Part shown: positions 17,974 to 26,628 of the stretch, piece by piece
Layout: each line of letters opens with the position of its first letter
Position numbering within the stretch: the first letter of the stretch is position 1
Assembly (NCBI RefSeq): GCF_900111615.1
Contig: NZ_FOHU01000009.1
Coordinates: 85,166-149,165 of the forward strand
From: Natronincola peptidivorans
GTDB lineage: Bacteria > Bacillota > Clostridia > Peptostreptococcales > Natronincolaceae
Direction of reading: 5' to 3'
Length of the DNA: 64,000 nucleotides
The notes under the pieces: model-generated
Told to the model about the DNA's origin: nothing
What the model saw: the letters and a program-made list of their open reading frames with translations, nothing else
Databases searched by the model: none
Program-made: the position numbers and the translations under genes

Positions 17974-18330
17974 TTATTCCACTTCACTTCTAACAGCCAT
18001 ATTTAGCCTTGACACCTTTAGAATCACACATATTATCATTAAAATAATAGCTCCCACAATAGCACCCATACCAGCTAAAATGCCAAAAGAGTCCGATAAT
18101 GCCCCGGTTATGATTGGCATCATAATAGCGCCAATGCCTGCTACCATTAGTAAGACACCCATGGCCATGGGATAAGACTTCGTGATATTCCCAACTGTAG
18201 AAACTGTTGTAGGATAAATACCTGCCATAGAAAAACCTAATCCGATTATAGCAATGACAATTACCTTTAAATTATTTGTAGAAAGTATAGATAAGCAGTC
18301 CCATGATTAAATAAATAATGCTAACCGTTA
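17974..18330 (-). pseudogene. Remnant of an MFS sugar transporter (C-terminal end only)
   Basis: The last 84 codons read as the end of a major facilitator permease (MAGIYPTTVSTVGN, then hydrophobic helices and a short charged tail). Reading upstream in the same frame continues membrane-protein-like (LSTNNLKVIVIAIIGLGFS), then a frameshift near 18295 leads to another hydrophobic stretch (VSIIYLIMGLLIYTF). Beyond 18330 the similarity is lost. So the gene is truncated and frameshifted. Its place in the uronate cluster suggests a lost uronate or sugar permease, with uptake now left to the TRAP system. Confidence 0.75.
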
Positions 18331-18398
18331 CATTTGTAGATTATAACCTTAACTCCCAGCGAATGTAGATGAGAAATCTGTTAAGCAATAAAACATCT

Positions 18399-18737
18399 TT
18401 ACTTTTTATTTAAAAAATCCTCCCTATGGGGAGTAAATATGTCCAAAAGTATCCCTTTTTTAGTACATTTGCATCCATGCACCAGGTTAGGCATCTTATA
18501 TAGGGTATCACCCTTCTTTACAGTTTTTGTAGTTCCATTGATTTCAAACTCAAACTCCCCCTCCAAAACATAGGAAAGCTGCGTATGAGGATGACTATGT
18601 AGTGGTCCTACAGCGTCTTTTTCAAAGTGTACTTCAACAGCCATAAGCTGCTCTCCGTAGGCTAATATTTTTCTTTTTACTCCTTCTGAAACTGTTTCAA
18701 GCTTACAATCTTCAGTAAAAACAAAAGGCTCATTCAT
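18399..18737 (-). CDS. kdgF: Single-domain cupin, KdgF-like
   Basis: A 112-residue cupin. Metal ligands are visible in the first motif (PLHSHPHTQLSYVLEGEFEF) and the second (GDTLYKMPNLVHG). Length and pattern fit KdgF, which converts the unsaturated 4,5-uronates released by pectate or alginate lyases into the linear 5-keto-4-deoxyuronate. The presence of kduI and kduD, which take the next two steps, at 33-35 kb supports this. It forms its own small unit with a GAGGAG ribosome site. Confidence 0.8.
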   Translation of the reverse strand: MNEPFVFTEDCKLETVSEGVKRKILAYGEQLMAVEVHFEKDAVGPLHSHPHTQLSYVLEGEFEFEINGTTKTVKKGDTLYKMPNLVHGCKCTKKGILLDIFTPHREDFLNKK

Positions 18738-18949
18738 GATGATTACTCCTCTCTGAAAAGATAGTATTTTAATTTCCTTAAATTTGCATTTAATGTATCA
18801 CCAAGGTTGAGTTTCAGCTTTCTTATGGGATTAGAAATGTTTCAAGGTTAACTGATAAATGTAAGATATAATAAGAAAAAGGGGGAAATCTGGTGAAAAA
18901 CCATATTTTTCAAGGATTCTTCTGTTTATTTCCCTCCACATAAATCTAT

Positions 18950-20563
18950 TTAATAAACATATTTTTTTAGTGTTTCTCTAACAGCACCCTTTTTCGATAC
19001 CAATTCTTCAAAATAACCTTCAACTTTTTCTCCTAAACCTGCATCATAAAGATTTACACCAAATATTTTTTCATTTGATAAAATTGGTTTAAGCTTGTCA
19101 TGGAATGGTCCTTTATCACCAAGAGCAATAGCTGTAACATAAGGTGCTACCTCTCCTAACAGGGGATCTGGGCTTAACTCCATTTTATCTCCATTGTCAT
19201 CAATACCCATCAAGTATCTACACCATCCAGCTAACACAAGGGGAATAAGCTTTAAATCTGTAACATTTAAATCTTCTCTTGCCATATAAGCTTTTATTGT
19301 TTCTCCAAAGCGAATTCCTAGCTTCTGAGAAGTATCTGTGGCAATTCTCTGGGGTGTATCTGGCATGAATGGATTTAAAAACCTTACTTGAAGTACTTCA
19401 TCAATGAATTTCTTCGGATCAATAATCTCTGGATTTACAACTACAGGTAGTCCTTCTTCATACCCTATTCTCTCAACCAATGTCCTCAATTCAGGATCCT
19501 TCATTTCTTTGGATATCAGTGTATAGTCCAGCAAACATCCATATATAGCTAGGGCTGTATGGAGGGGATTCAGGCAAGTACAAACCTTCATTTTTTCAAC
19601 TTTGTCGACGGTTTCTCTATCTGTAAAGATAACTCCACCTTCTTCAAGATGAGGTCTTCCATTGGGGAATAGATCCTCTATAACTAAATACTCCGGTTCT
19701 TCTGCATTTACGAAGGGGGCCACATAAGTATTTTTTGATGTAACAATATCTTCTACATCTTCAAAGCCATCCTCTGCAAGCATCTCTCTTACACTTGGAT
19801 CAGGTCGTGGTGTAATCTTATCAATCATAGACCATGGGAAAGATACTGATTTAGGATCTCTAACATAGTCTTCAAAACCGTTATCTGCCAAGCCATTTTC
19901 TACCCATTTTTGCGCAAAGATATTTACCGCATAAAAAAGCTTTGTGCCATTATGTGACATATTGTCCATACTTACTAGTGCAAGTGGTGTTTTACCGCTC
20001 ATGTATCTTTCATATAAAAGAGAAGCTAGTTTTCCGATATAACTTACTGGATTTTCAGGACCATTATTAAAATCTTCAACTACCGCAGGAAAGTATTCTC
20101 CCTTGGCATCATTTAAACTGTATCCCTTTTCTGTGATTGTAAAGCTTACCATTTGCAAGCATGGATTGACAAAAACCTCTTTTAACCTATCCCAGTTTTC
20201 TTTATTCTGTGGATCTACAATCAAGGATTCTACAATGCTGGCTACAACCGTCTTATCTATACTTCCATCTGACTTTAAGGTAACAAGCGCACTTAGGTTA
20301 TCGTGAGGTTCATTCATCTTTTCTATGATTTCATAGTCAAATCCCTCTGCTACGATGATCCCCTTATCACTCTTACCCTCATTTAAAATGTTTTGCTGGA
20401 CATTTGCTATAAATGCTCTAAAGATATTACCTGCACCAAAATGAATCCATGTAGGATTAGTCTTTGTATTTGCTTTAACTTGCTGAATATTAAATTTAGG
20501 AAGCTTAAATTCTGCATTTTCCCATACCTTCTTATCGTTTAAATCCTTTAAATTTAACTTCAC
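18950..20563 (-). CDS. uxuB: D-fructuronate reductase (mannonate oxidoreductase), mannitol dehydrogenase family
   Basis: A 537-residue polyol dehydrogenase. The N-terminal NAD domain has WIHFGAGNIFRAFIA; the C-terminal domain has the family motif MVSFTITEKGY and the conserved VCTCLNPLHTALA stretch. In the glucuronate branch it reduces D-fructuronate to D-mannonate. A GTG start follows AAAGAGGTGG. It lies downstream of uxuA, with a palindromic repeat element (copy B) in the 209-base gap. It is distinct from the UxaB paralogue at 29.6 kb; the assignment to UxuB rests on its pairing with uxuA. Confidence 0.87.
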   Translation of the reverse strand: MKLNLKDLNDKKVWENAEFKLPKFNIQQVKANTKTNPTWIHFGAGNIFRAFIANVQQNILNEGKSDKGIIVAEGFDYEIIEKMNEPHDNLSALVTLKSDGSIDKTVVASIVESLIVDPQNKENWDRLKEVFVNPCLQMVSFTITEKGYSLNDAKGEYFPAVVEDFNNGPENPVSYIGKLASLLYERYMSGKTPLALVSMDNMSHNGTKLFYAVNIFAQKWVENGLADNGFEDYVRDPKSVSFPWSMIDKITPRPDPSVREMLAEDGFEDVEDIVTSKNTYVAPFVNAEEPEYLVIEDLFPNGRPHLEEGGVIFTDRETVDKVEKMKVCTCLNPLHTALAIYGCLLDYTLISKEMKDPELRTLVERIGYEEGLPVVVNPEIIDPKKFIDEVLQVRFLNPFMPDTPQRIATDTSQKLGIRFGETIKAYMAREDLNVTDLKLIPLVLAGWCRYLMGIDDNGDKMELSPDPLLGEVAPYVTAIALGDKGPFHDKLKPILSNEKIFGVNLYDAGLGEKVEGYFEELVSKKGAVRETLKKYVY

Positions 20564-20665
20564 TTTAGTCCACCTCTTTCTCTAGGTTTATACTTATCCA
20601 TTAGATTCATTCGTAATATTCATATAGTCCTACACAAGTTCTAGTAGTGTATCACTGGACTAGAA

Positions 20666-20734
20666 TTTTAATATACTAAGGGCTACATTTGCAGCCCGGG
20701 GGTTTAGGCGAAACCGTAGCCCTTGTATATTAAG
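20666..20734. repeat. Palindromic repeat element, copy B (core)
   Basis: An approximately 69-bp imperfect palindrome starting TTTTAATATACTAAGGGCTA and ending in AGCCCTTGTATATTAAG. It is the inverted equivalent of the copy A core. It sits between uxuA and uxuB, so it would be transcribed and could fold as a hairpin. Confidence 0.82.
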
Positions 20735-20772
20735 TTTCCTAATCATACATCTATATATTGATAGGTTTTAGA

Positions 20773-21843
20773 TTATTTTTTAGATGACTTCTCTATTGCT
20801 TCCCATAATCCATTTAGGTAGGTTGCACCTAATGCTCTATCATATAAACCATAACCAGGCATCGCTTTTTCACCCCAAATCATCCTTCCGTGGTCAGGGC
20901 GAATTGGTCCCGTCATACCGATATCATAAAATGCTTTGATAATTTCAAACATATCTAAAGATCCATCTGAAGATAAATGAGCCGCTTCGTCAAACTTGCC
21001 CGGGGCAAGATGGATAAGGTTTCTTACATGGCCAAAGTGAATTCTTCCCTTGAAGCTCCTTATCATATCAGGGATATCATTGTCAGGGTTCGAGCCTAAA
21101 GAACCTGTACATAATGTAAGACCATTATTGATGCTGGGAACGGCATCTAATAATCTTTGAATATTTCCCTTATTATTTATAATTCGTGGTAAACCAAATA
21201 CAGACCATGCCGGATCATCCATATGAATGGCCATTTTGATTCCATATTTTTCACAGGTTGGTATAATCGCCTTCAGGAAATATACAAGATTTTGGAATAA
21301 CTTTTCTTCATCTACTTCTCTATACATTTCAAATAATTCTTTTACCCTTGCAAGTCTATCTGGTTCCCAACCAGGCAGAATAAATCCACCAGAGTTGGCA
21401 TCCATTTCTTCAAACAGTTTAGAAGGATCAATCTTATCGACAAGTTCCTGATCATAAGAAAGTACTGTGGATCCATCAGACCTTTCTTTCGCAAGGGCCG
21501 ATCTTGTCCAGTCAAATACAGGCATGAAATTATAGCATACTAAATCGATTCCTTCCTTACCAAGGTTTTCTAGAGTTTCGATGTAATTTGTAATATATTG
21601 CTCCCTTGTAGGAAGACCGATTTTAATATCATCATGTATGTTTACACTTTCAATACCACTCAATTCCAGACCTGCTGCTTCTATTTCTTCCTTCATAGCT
21701 CTGATGGCATCTCTACTCCATACCTCTCCAGGCTTAGTATCATAAAGAGTAGTAATAACACCTACACAACCAGGAATCTGCCTTATTTGCTCTAAGGTTA
21801 CGGTATCATGTTTGCTTCCAAACCATCTTAATGTCATTTTCAT
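20773..21843 (-). CDS. uxuA: Mannonate dehydratase
   Basis: A 356-residue TIM-barrel enzyme that dehydrates D-mannonate to 2-keto-3-deoxygluconate. It shows the family signature from the start (MTLRWFG, IRQIPGCVGVITTLYD), the SGIESVNIHDDIK segment, the KMAIHMDDPAWSVFG metal-site region, LTLCTGSLGSNPDND and GRIHFGHVRN. Length is as expected. It is the first gene of the uxuAB pair and lies about 120 bases downstream of the YcxB-like gene, so it may be transcribed with the TRAP transporter genes. Confidence 0.95.
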   Translation of the reverse strand: MKMTLRWFGSKHDTVTLEQIRQIPGCVGVITTLYDTKPGEVWSRDAIRAMKEEIEAAGLELSGIESVNIHDDIKIGLPTREQYITNYIETLENLGKEGIDLVCYNFMPVFDWTRSALAKERSDGSTVLSYDQELVDKIDPSKLFEEMDANSGGFILPGWEPDRLARVKELFEMYREVDEEKLFQNLVYFLKAIIPTCEKYGIKMAIHMDDPAWSVFGLPRIINNKGNIQRLLDAVPSINNGLTLCTGSLGSNPDNDIPDMIRSFKGRIHFGHVRNLIHLAPGKFDEAAHLSSDGSLDMFEIIKAFYDIGMTGPIRPDHGRMIWGEKAMPGYGLYDRALGATYLNGLWEAIEKSSKK

Positions 21844-21959
21844 TTTTGTAGACTCCTCTCTATTTTTATAGAAAACTAAACTATACTAGTAATTAATATA
21901 ATTCCTTGTTTTTTCAGTACTTCTCACATGATTCATGATTTTTCAACAGATAAATATGC

Positions 21960-22430
21960 TTATTTTTTAATCTTTGAAGATACATAGTCATAAAAGGCTT
22001 CTTTCTTTTCTCCTAACACCCTATTGGTTAGTATAAAACCATGTTTATCCGTTGACAATATAACAATCATACTAGGTTTTTTTAATACGCCTTTTATGGC
22101 ATTCCATTTTAAATCTGAACTTTGTTTTTCAGTTATTACATGAATTCCATTATCATCAAAGCCTATCTCCATATCCTGTGGAATCGTTGCTGCCTGTCTT
22201 TTTCCACGGATATAAACAACTATGGGTTGAATAACTGTAAATAAGCAAATACCGGCTATTAGCAGGATTTTTATAAGGCTATTTACATCTCCCCAAAATC
22301 TTCCTGTCAACAATAGCATCGCAACAGTAAATATAATATTACATACCCCTACCATTGAACCATAAACACCATACATGGATAACTGCCAAATATCAAAAGC
22401 TGTTGTTTGATAATTGAATTTATATTTCAT
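21960..22430 (-). CDS. YcxB-like membrane protein
   Basis: A protein of about 156 residues. Two membrane segments (about 30-50 and 60-78) are followed by a cytoplasmic domain with GFDDNGIHVITEKQSSDLKWNAI, the YcxB-like C-terminal pattern. Function is unknown for the family. An ATG at 22430 is preferred; a GTG at 22439 overlaps the dctM stop codon by one base. It is wedged between the TRAP permease and uxuA, so it is co-transcribed with the hexuronate genes. Confidence 0.7.
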   Translation of the reverse strand: MKYKFNYQTTAFDIWQLSMYGVYGSMVGVCNIIFTVAMLLLTGRFWGDVNSLIKILLIAGICLFTVIQPIVVYIRGKRQAATIPQDMEIGFDDNGIHVITEKQSSDLKWNAIKGVLKKPSMIVILSTDKHGFILTNRVLGEKKEAFYDYVSSKIKK

Positions 22431-22438
22431 ATCTCTCA

Positions 22439-23731
22439 CTACCTAAATAAGGCTGGAAGCCATAAACTAATTGAAGGAACAAAGGTAATCAATATTAGGG
22501 TAATGATCATACATATATAAAATGGTAATGTGGCTCTTACAACCCGCTCCATTGGCACTTTACCAACTGCTGAACCAATAAATAACACGCCACCCACGGG
22601 TGGAGTTAAAAGACCTATACCACAGTTTAGAATAATCATAATACCAAACTGAATAGGATGAAGTCCAATTGAAGTGGCAATTGGCAGCAAAATTGGGGTA
22701 GCAATCAGGATTATTGGAGCCATGTCCATAATAGTTCCAAGAACCAAAAGAATAAGGTTTAAAAGCAGTGCTAAAAGAATTGGGTTATCCGTAAGACCTA
22801 AAATTGCATTAGCTGCTAATTGTGGAACCCCCAATCGTGTTAGTAAGAATCCAAAAATACTAGAAGTTGCAATCAGAATCAGTACGATAGAAAGTGTATC
22901 TATACATTTTTCAAGCACTTTCCAAACGCCCTTCCAATCAAGACCTTTGTAAATAAATACGCTAACGATCAAGCTGTAAATAACCGCAATAGCTGCCGAT
23001 TCTGTAGCTGTAAAAATACCACCAACCACACCTACTACAACAATCAGAACAGCTGCAAGGGCCCAAAAAGAAATAAAAATTTGTTTTAATAAATTTATCA
23101 GGTTAAACTTTTCCCCCTTTGGATAGTTTCTCTTAACTGAAATGATGTAAGAGCCTATCATCAAGGATATCGCTAGTATTGCCGCTGGTACATAGCCTGC
23201 AAGAAAAAGGCTTCCCACTGAAACACCACCTGCAGTCGTGGCATAGATAACCATGTTATGACTTGGGGGAACCAAAAGCCCCTCAACGGATGAGGTAATG
23301 GTAACTGCCGTAGAAAAATCATCATCATAACCTTGGTCTACCATCATAGGGATTAGAATACTGCCAAGAGATGCAGTATCTGCAGATGCAGAACCAGAAA
23401 TGCCTCCAAAGAAATATGAGGCAACGATGTTAACCATCGCCATACCTCCTCGCATCCAGCCTACACAGGCCTTTGCCAAGCCAATTAGTCTTTCAGAGAT
23501 TCCTCCCGACCCCATAAGAACCCCCATTGTAATAAAGAAAGGTACAGCCATAAGACTGAAGGAACTAATTCCTCTTACCATCTGCTGAGCAATGGTTGTA
23601 AGTGGAAGTCCTTGGTACAAAAGAGTGAACACAGATGATAAAGCTACTGCATAAGCAATAGGAAATCTTAAAAATACCATAACGAAAAAACTACCTAGTA
23701 AAATCAGTATTGCCATACTCTCAGCACTCAT
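22439..23731 (-). CDS. dctM: TRAP transporter large permease subunit (DctM family)
   Basis: A 430-residue polytopic membrane protein with about twelve helices. Characteristic stretches include FFITMGVLMGSGGISERLIG, YFFGGISGSASADTASLGS and GLLTPPVGGVLFIGSAVG. It moves substrate with sodium. It overlaps the dctQ gene by 11 bases. Flanking uxa and uxu genes suggest a uronate substrate. Confidence 0.93.
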   Translation of the reverse strand: MSAESMAILILLGSFFVMVFLRFPIAYAVALSSVFTLLYQGLPLTTIAQQMVRGISSFSLMAVPFFITMGVLMGSGGISERLIGLAKACVGWMRGGMAMVNIVASYFFGGISGSASADTASLGSILIPMMVDQGYDDDFSTAVTITSSVEGLLVPPSHNMVIYATTAGGVSVGSLFLAGYVPAAILAISLMIGSYIISVKRNYPKGEKFNLINLLKQIFISFWALAAVLIVVVGVVGGIFTATESAAIAVIYSLIVSVFIYKGLDWKGVWKVLEKCIDTLSIVLILIATSSIFGFLLTRLGVPQLAANAILGLTDNPILLALLLNLILLVLGTIMDMAPIILIATPILLPIATSIGLHPIQFGIMIILNCGIGLLTPPVGGVLFIGSAVGKVPMERVVRATLPFYICMIITLILITFVPSISLWLPALFR

Positions 23732-24254
23732 TGTATACCTCCTCTTTCAGAAAAATCCCTCTAATATGATTATATATGGCCTCTAATTCGAAAATCACCA
23801 TAGCTATACCTGCTAGAGGAACGGGGAAATACATCCAAAATCTAGAGACGCTTGGCATACTTACATAGGACCCTCTAGAACCAAGCAGCACTGCATATCT
23901 CCAGCCTACTACTATCATAACAACTCCCAGGGCTAGAACAGCAACATCTGCAAGAAGATCCAAAGCCACTATCAGTTTTTTTGGCAAATACTTATCAAAT
24001 GCTGTCATACGAATATGTGCCTTTCTTCTGATGGCTAAAGCTGCTGAAAGAACTGCCGTAAAGGCCATACAAGTTAAAACCACTTCTTCACTCCATGCTG
24101 GGTCTGGGATAAAAGAAACGTATCGCCCAGTCACTGCCATAGTGGTAATGAAAATAACTATTATCAAAAGTACCTTGCATATAAAAAGAACTATCTTATA
24201 TGTCATATCATATGCCGGTTTTATCTTGTCTATCGTATTAAAAATGTTTGACAT
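23721..24254 (-). CDS. dctQ: TRAP transporter small permease subunit (DctQ family)
   Basis: A 177-residue protein with four membrane helices and the DctQ signature WSEEVVLTCMAFTAVLSAALA followed by RRKAHIRMTAFD. It pairs with DctM; the reading frames overlap by 11 bases. GGAGGAGG precedes the ATG. Confidence 0.92.
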   Translation of the reverse strand: MSNIFNTIDKIKPAYDMTYKIVLFICKVLLIIVIFITTMAVTGRYVSFIPDPAWSEEVVLTCMAFTAVLSAALAIRRKAHIRMTAFDKYLPKKLIVALDLLADVAVLALGVVMIVVGWRYAVLLGSRGSYVSMPSVSRFWMYFPVPLAGIAMVIFELEAIYNHIRGIFLKEEVYNEC

Positions 24255-24292
24255 ACATTACCTCCTCCTCTAACTAAAGTTCTCTTTAAAAA

Positions 24293-24327
24293 TAGGCACA
24301 AAGGTTGTAGTTTACCTCTGTGCCTTT
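24293..24327 (-). terminator. Hairpin between dctP and dctQ
   Basis: An AGGCACA...TGTGCCT stem with a T-rich tail on the minus strand, about 55 bases after dctP. It may cap a separate dctP message and act as a leaky terminator, giving more binding protein than permease. That role is inference. Confidence 0.65.
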
Positions 24328-24382
24328 TAATATCATCCTAATTTAAACAATATATATTCTATTTTAAGACCTTTTGTGGGTA

Positions 24383-25438
24383 TTATTGCATGTCTACAAG
24401 TCTTTGATATAGTTCAGCATTATTTGTTGTTTCAGCAGCTACAACATCTTTAACTGCTTCCTGCCAAGGGGTAATATCATTAACTTCTACAATATTAATA
24501 CCTTCTGCTTTTAACTCATCTAGTACTTTATTTTCAGCTTCTTCAGAGATTTCTCTATTAAATGCTGATGCATATCTACCAGCTTCCATAAGAATATCTT
24601 GTTGTTCTGCTGTCAGTTTATCCCAAGCTTCGTCTGTAATAACTACCTGGATTGCTCCAAGTGTATGTCCATTAAGAATCATGTTTGGTGCAACTTCGTG
24701 GAATGCATTTGATTTGTAGTTTGCGATAGGCTGTTCAGCTCCATCTACTACACCTGTTTGAAGTGCAGAATAAAGCTCACCGAAGGATACAACTGTAGGG
24801 TCGGCACCAATTCCTCGTACCATACCATTCATAACAGGGTCATTTGATACTCTTAGTTTCATACCTCTTAAGTCTTCCATAGTATTAACTTCATCAACTG
24901 TGAAGAAATGACGGAAACCTTCTTCTCCATAGAATAAGCCTCTAACACCACTGCCATTTTCGTGTGGCTCTAGAAGGAATTCAGGAGCTAAGTCAGATGT
25001 AGCAAAATTCCAGAAATGCTCACGATTTACAAATGTAAAAGGAATAGAAAGAAGTTTTGACTTTTCTCCACCATAGCTTGTAAGGGCAAAGGCTGAGATA
25101 CGGGAGATATCAATTGTTCCACCACCGCCCAGCATTGTATCAAGTACATCATTTTCTGATCCTAAAACACCGCTGGCCATAATATCAATCTTAATCTTTC
25201 CACCTGAAAGCTCTTCAACTTTTTCTTTAAAAACAGTACCTGTTTGACCAACAATAGTGTCAAGTGGGTTAACTTCTGCATAGACAAGGGTAATTTCTGG
25301 TCCGTCTTGACCTGTTTGTCCTTGAGTCGGCTCTTCTGTTGTTGTTTCCTCTGGTGTTTGGCCTCCACAACCTACTAATGATGCAAGAATTAGCACTAAT
25401 ACAAGAGATAATGATAATAATTTAAAACTTTTTTTCAT
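24383..25438 (-). CDS. dctP: TRAP transporter solute-binding lipoprotein (DctP family)
   Basis: A 351-residue extracytoplasmic binding protein. Lipoprotein signal with Cys24 in LVGCGG, then a Thr/Gln/Glu linker, then the DctP fold. Conserved parts include GGGGTIDISRISAFALTSYG, LRGMKLRVSNDPVMNGM (the substrate-carboxylate Arg region) and GVVDGAEQPIANYKS. Substrate is likely a hexuronate by context. A strong AGGAGGGGG site precedes the ATG. Confidence 0.93.
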   Translation of the reverse strand: MKKSFKLLSLSLVLVLILASLVGCGGQTPEETTTEEPTQGQTGQDGPEITLVYAEVNPLDTIVGQTGTVFKEKVEELSGGKIKIDIMASGVLGSENDVLDTMLGGGGTIDISRISAFALTSYGGEKSKLLSIPFTFVNREHFWNFATSDLAPEFLLEPHENGSGVRGLFYGEEGFRHFFTVDEVNTMEDLRGMKLRVSNDPVMNGMVRGIGADPTVVSFGELYSALQTGVVDGAEQPIANYKSNAFHEVAPNMILNGHTLGAIQVVITDEAWDKLTAEQQDILMEAGRYASAFNREISEEAENKVLDELKAEGINIVEVNDITPWQEAVKDVVAAETTNNAELYQRLVDMQ

Positions 25439-25657
25439 ATTTCCCCCTCCTAAAATTTAATTTCTTAATATTTGCATTGTAGAAAGTTCCTAAAAATTCT
25501 TTTTCTTTAAATCAGTACCTACATCTAGGAAATTTCCACATTAATGCCAGTAATTTTTCTTTGCATGAGATAACGTTTTCATAAGCTTGCCAACAATTCT
25601 TCATCTCATTGATACTATTGAAAACCTAATAATCCCCTTGGTATCCATAGTAAGATT

Positions 25658-26350
25658 TTACGATTCATCTTTAAAGTATTGAGGATACTTTTCTTTTAAT
25701 GCTATCTGCTCAAATATCAACTTTTTGATATGATTATTTAAAACTTTTTGCCCCATTTCCGCATCATGAGTTTTAATACTCTCTAAAATCTGCACATGTT
25801 GTCCAATAACAGTTTTCCAATTGATATCTGCAATAAAGGTAAGCATACGAACACGCTTGTATTCTGAATTGATCTGTTCTATAAAAGACCATGTTCTTTC
25901 TTTATTGCATCCCATAAATATGGTTTTATGAAACTCTTCATCCATTTCTAAAAACTCAAAGAATAATCTCTTCTCTATTAGTCTTTTTTGTTCATATATA
26001 TTCTCTTGAAGAGTATCTAATAACTCCTCTGGAAACCTTTCTGTAGCAATCTTAAGCACAGACTGCTCTAAACTCTCCCTAATAAACCTTGCATCTTCCA
26101 CAATGTCTAAATCTATATAAGAAATATAAGTTCCTCTCTGAGGAAGGATGTAGAGCAAGCCTTCTTTGGCTAATTTAATGAAAGCTTCTCTGACGGGTGT
26201 TCTACTAACATTCAGAAGATCAGAAACCTCCTTTTCACTCACCCGATTACCTGGAGCCATGTTAAGGTTAATAATGTTTTTTTTGATGACTTCATATACA
26301 TGATCACCAACTGTGGTTCCATTTCTTTGCTTTTCTATTGCTATATTCAT
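25658..26350 (-). CDS. GntR-family regulator, FCD type
   Basis: About 230 residues. Winged helix at the N-terminus (GDHVYEVIKKNIINLNMAPG, RVSEKEVSDLLNVSRTPVREA) and an all-helical FCD ligand domain with metal-binding His/Asp residues (DEEFHKTIF, HVQILESI, NHIKKL). Start is uncertain: 26350 is preferred over longer in-frame starts up to 26380. It sits between the TRAP genes and uxaA and probably controls one or both. An inverted repeat at 26402-26418 upstream may be its own operator. Confidence 0.87.
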   Translation of the reverse strand: MNIAIEKQRNGTTVGDHVYEVIKKNIINLNMAPGNRVSEKEVSDLLNVSRTPVREAFIKLAKEGLLYILPQRGTYISYIDLDIVEDARFIRESLEQSVLKIATERFPEELLDTLQENIYEQKRLIEKRLFFEFLEMDEEFHKTIFMGCNKERTWSFIEQINSEYKRVRMLTFIADINWKTVIGQHVQILESIKTHDAEMGQKVLNNHIKKLIFEQIALKEKYPQYFKDES

Positions 26351-26401
26351 ATATTCACTTCCCATAAAGAATAATTTCATCTATTATGTATTGCCTACTA
26401 C

Positions 26402-26418
26402 CATACTACCATAGTATG
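26402..26418. promoter_or_regulatory. Candidate GntR operator
   Basis: CATACTA / TAGTATG inverted repeat with three-base spacer, about 50 bases upstream of the GntR gene start. Size and symmetry fit FCD-type operators. No second clear copy was found in the cluster. Confidence 0.5.
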
Positions 26419-26487
26419 TATTGGCTGTCAATCATTATGTTGAATATAAATAACATAGCCAAGATTGTCTCCGTCAATTTGTTTAAG

Positions 26488-26577
26488 CTAGGGGGAACTA
26501 GTCCCCCTAGACGATTGCTATGCAATCTAAACCCTTGAAACCTTCGAGGGTAAACCCCTCTAAACACCACTTCTATA
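26488..26577. repeat. G/C-rich hairpin region after uxaA
   Basis: CTAGGGGGA ACTAG TCCCCCTAG forms a near-perfect hairpin at 26488-26510. A second G/C-rich stretch with TTCGAGGGTAAACCCCTC follows. It lies just downstream of the uxaA stop and could end that transcript or be a fragment of a dispersed repeat. Confidence 0.55.
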
Positions 26578-26628
26578 GACATATAGAGGAGCATAAAAGA
26601 ACCTTCTGGTGATAGATTCCTCCCAATC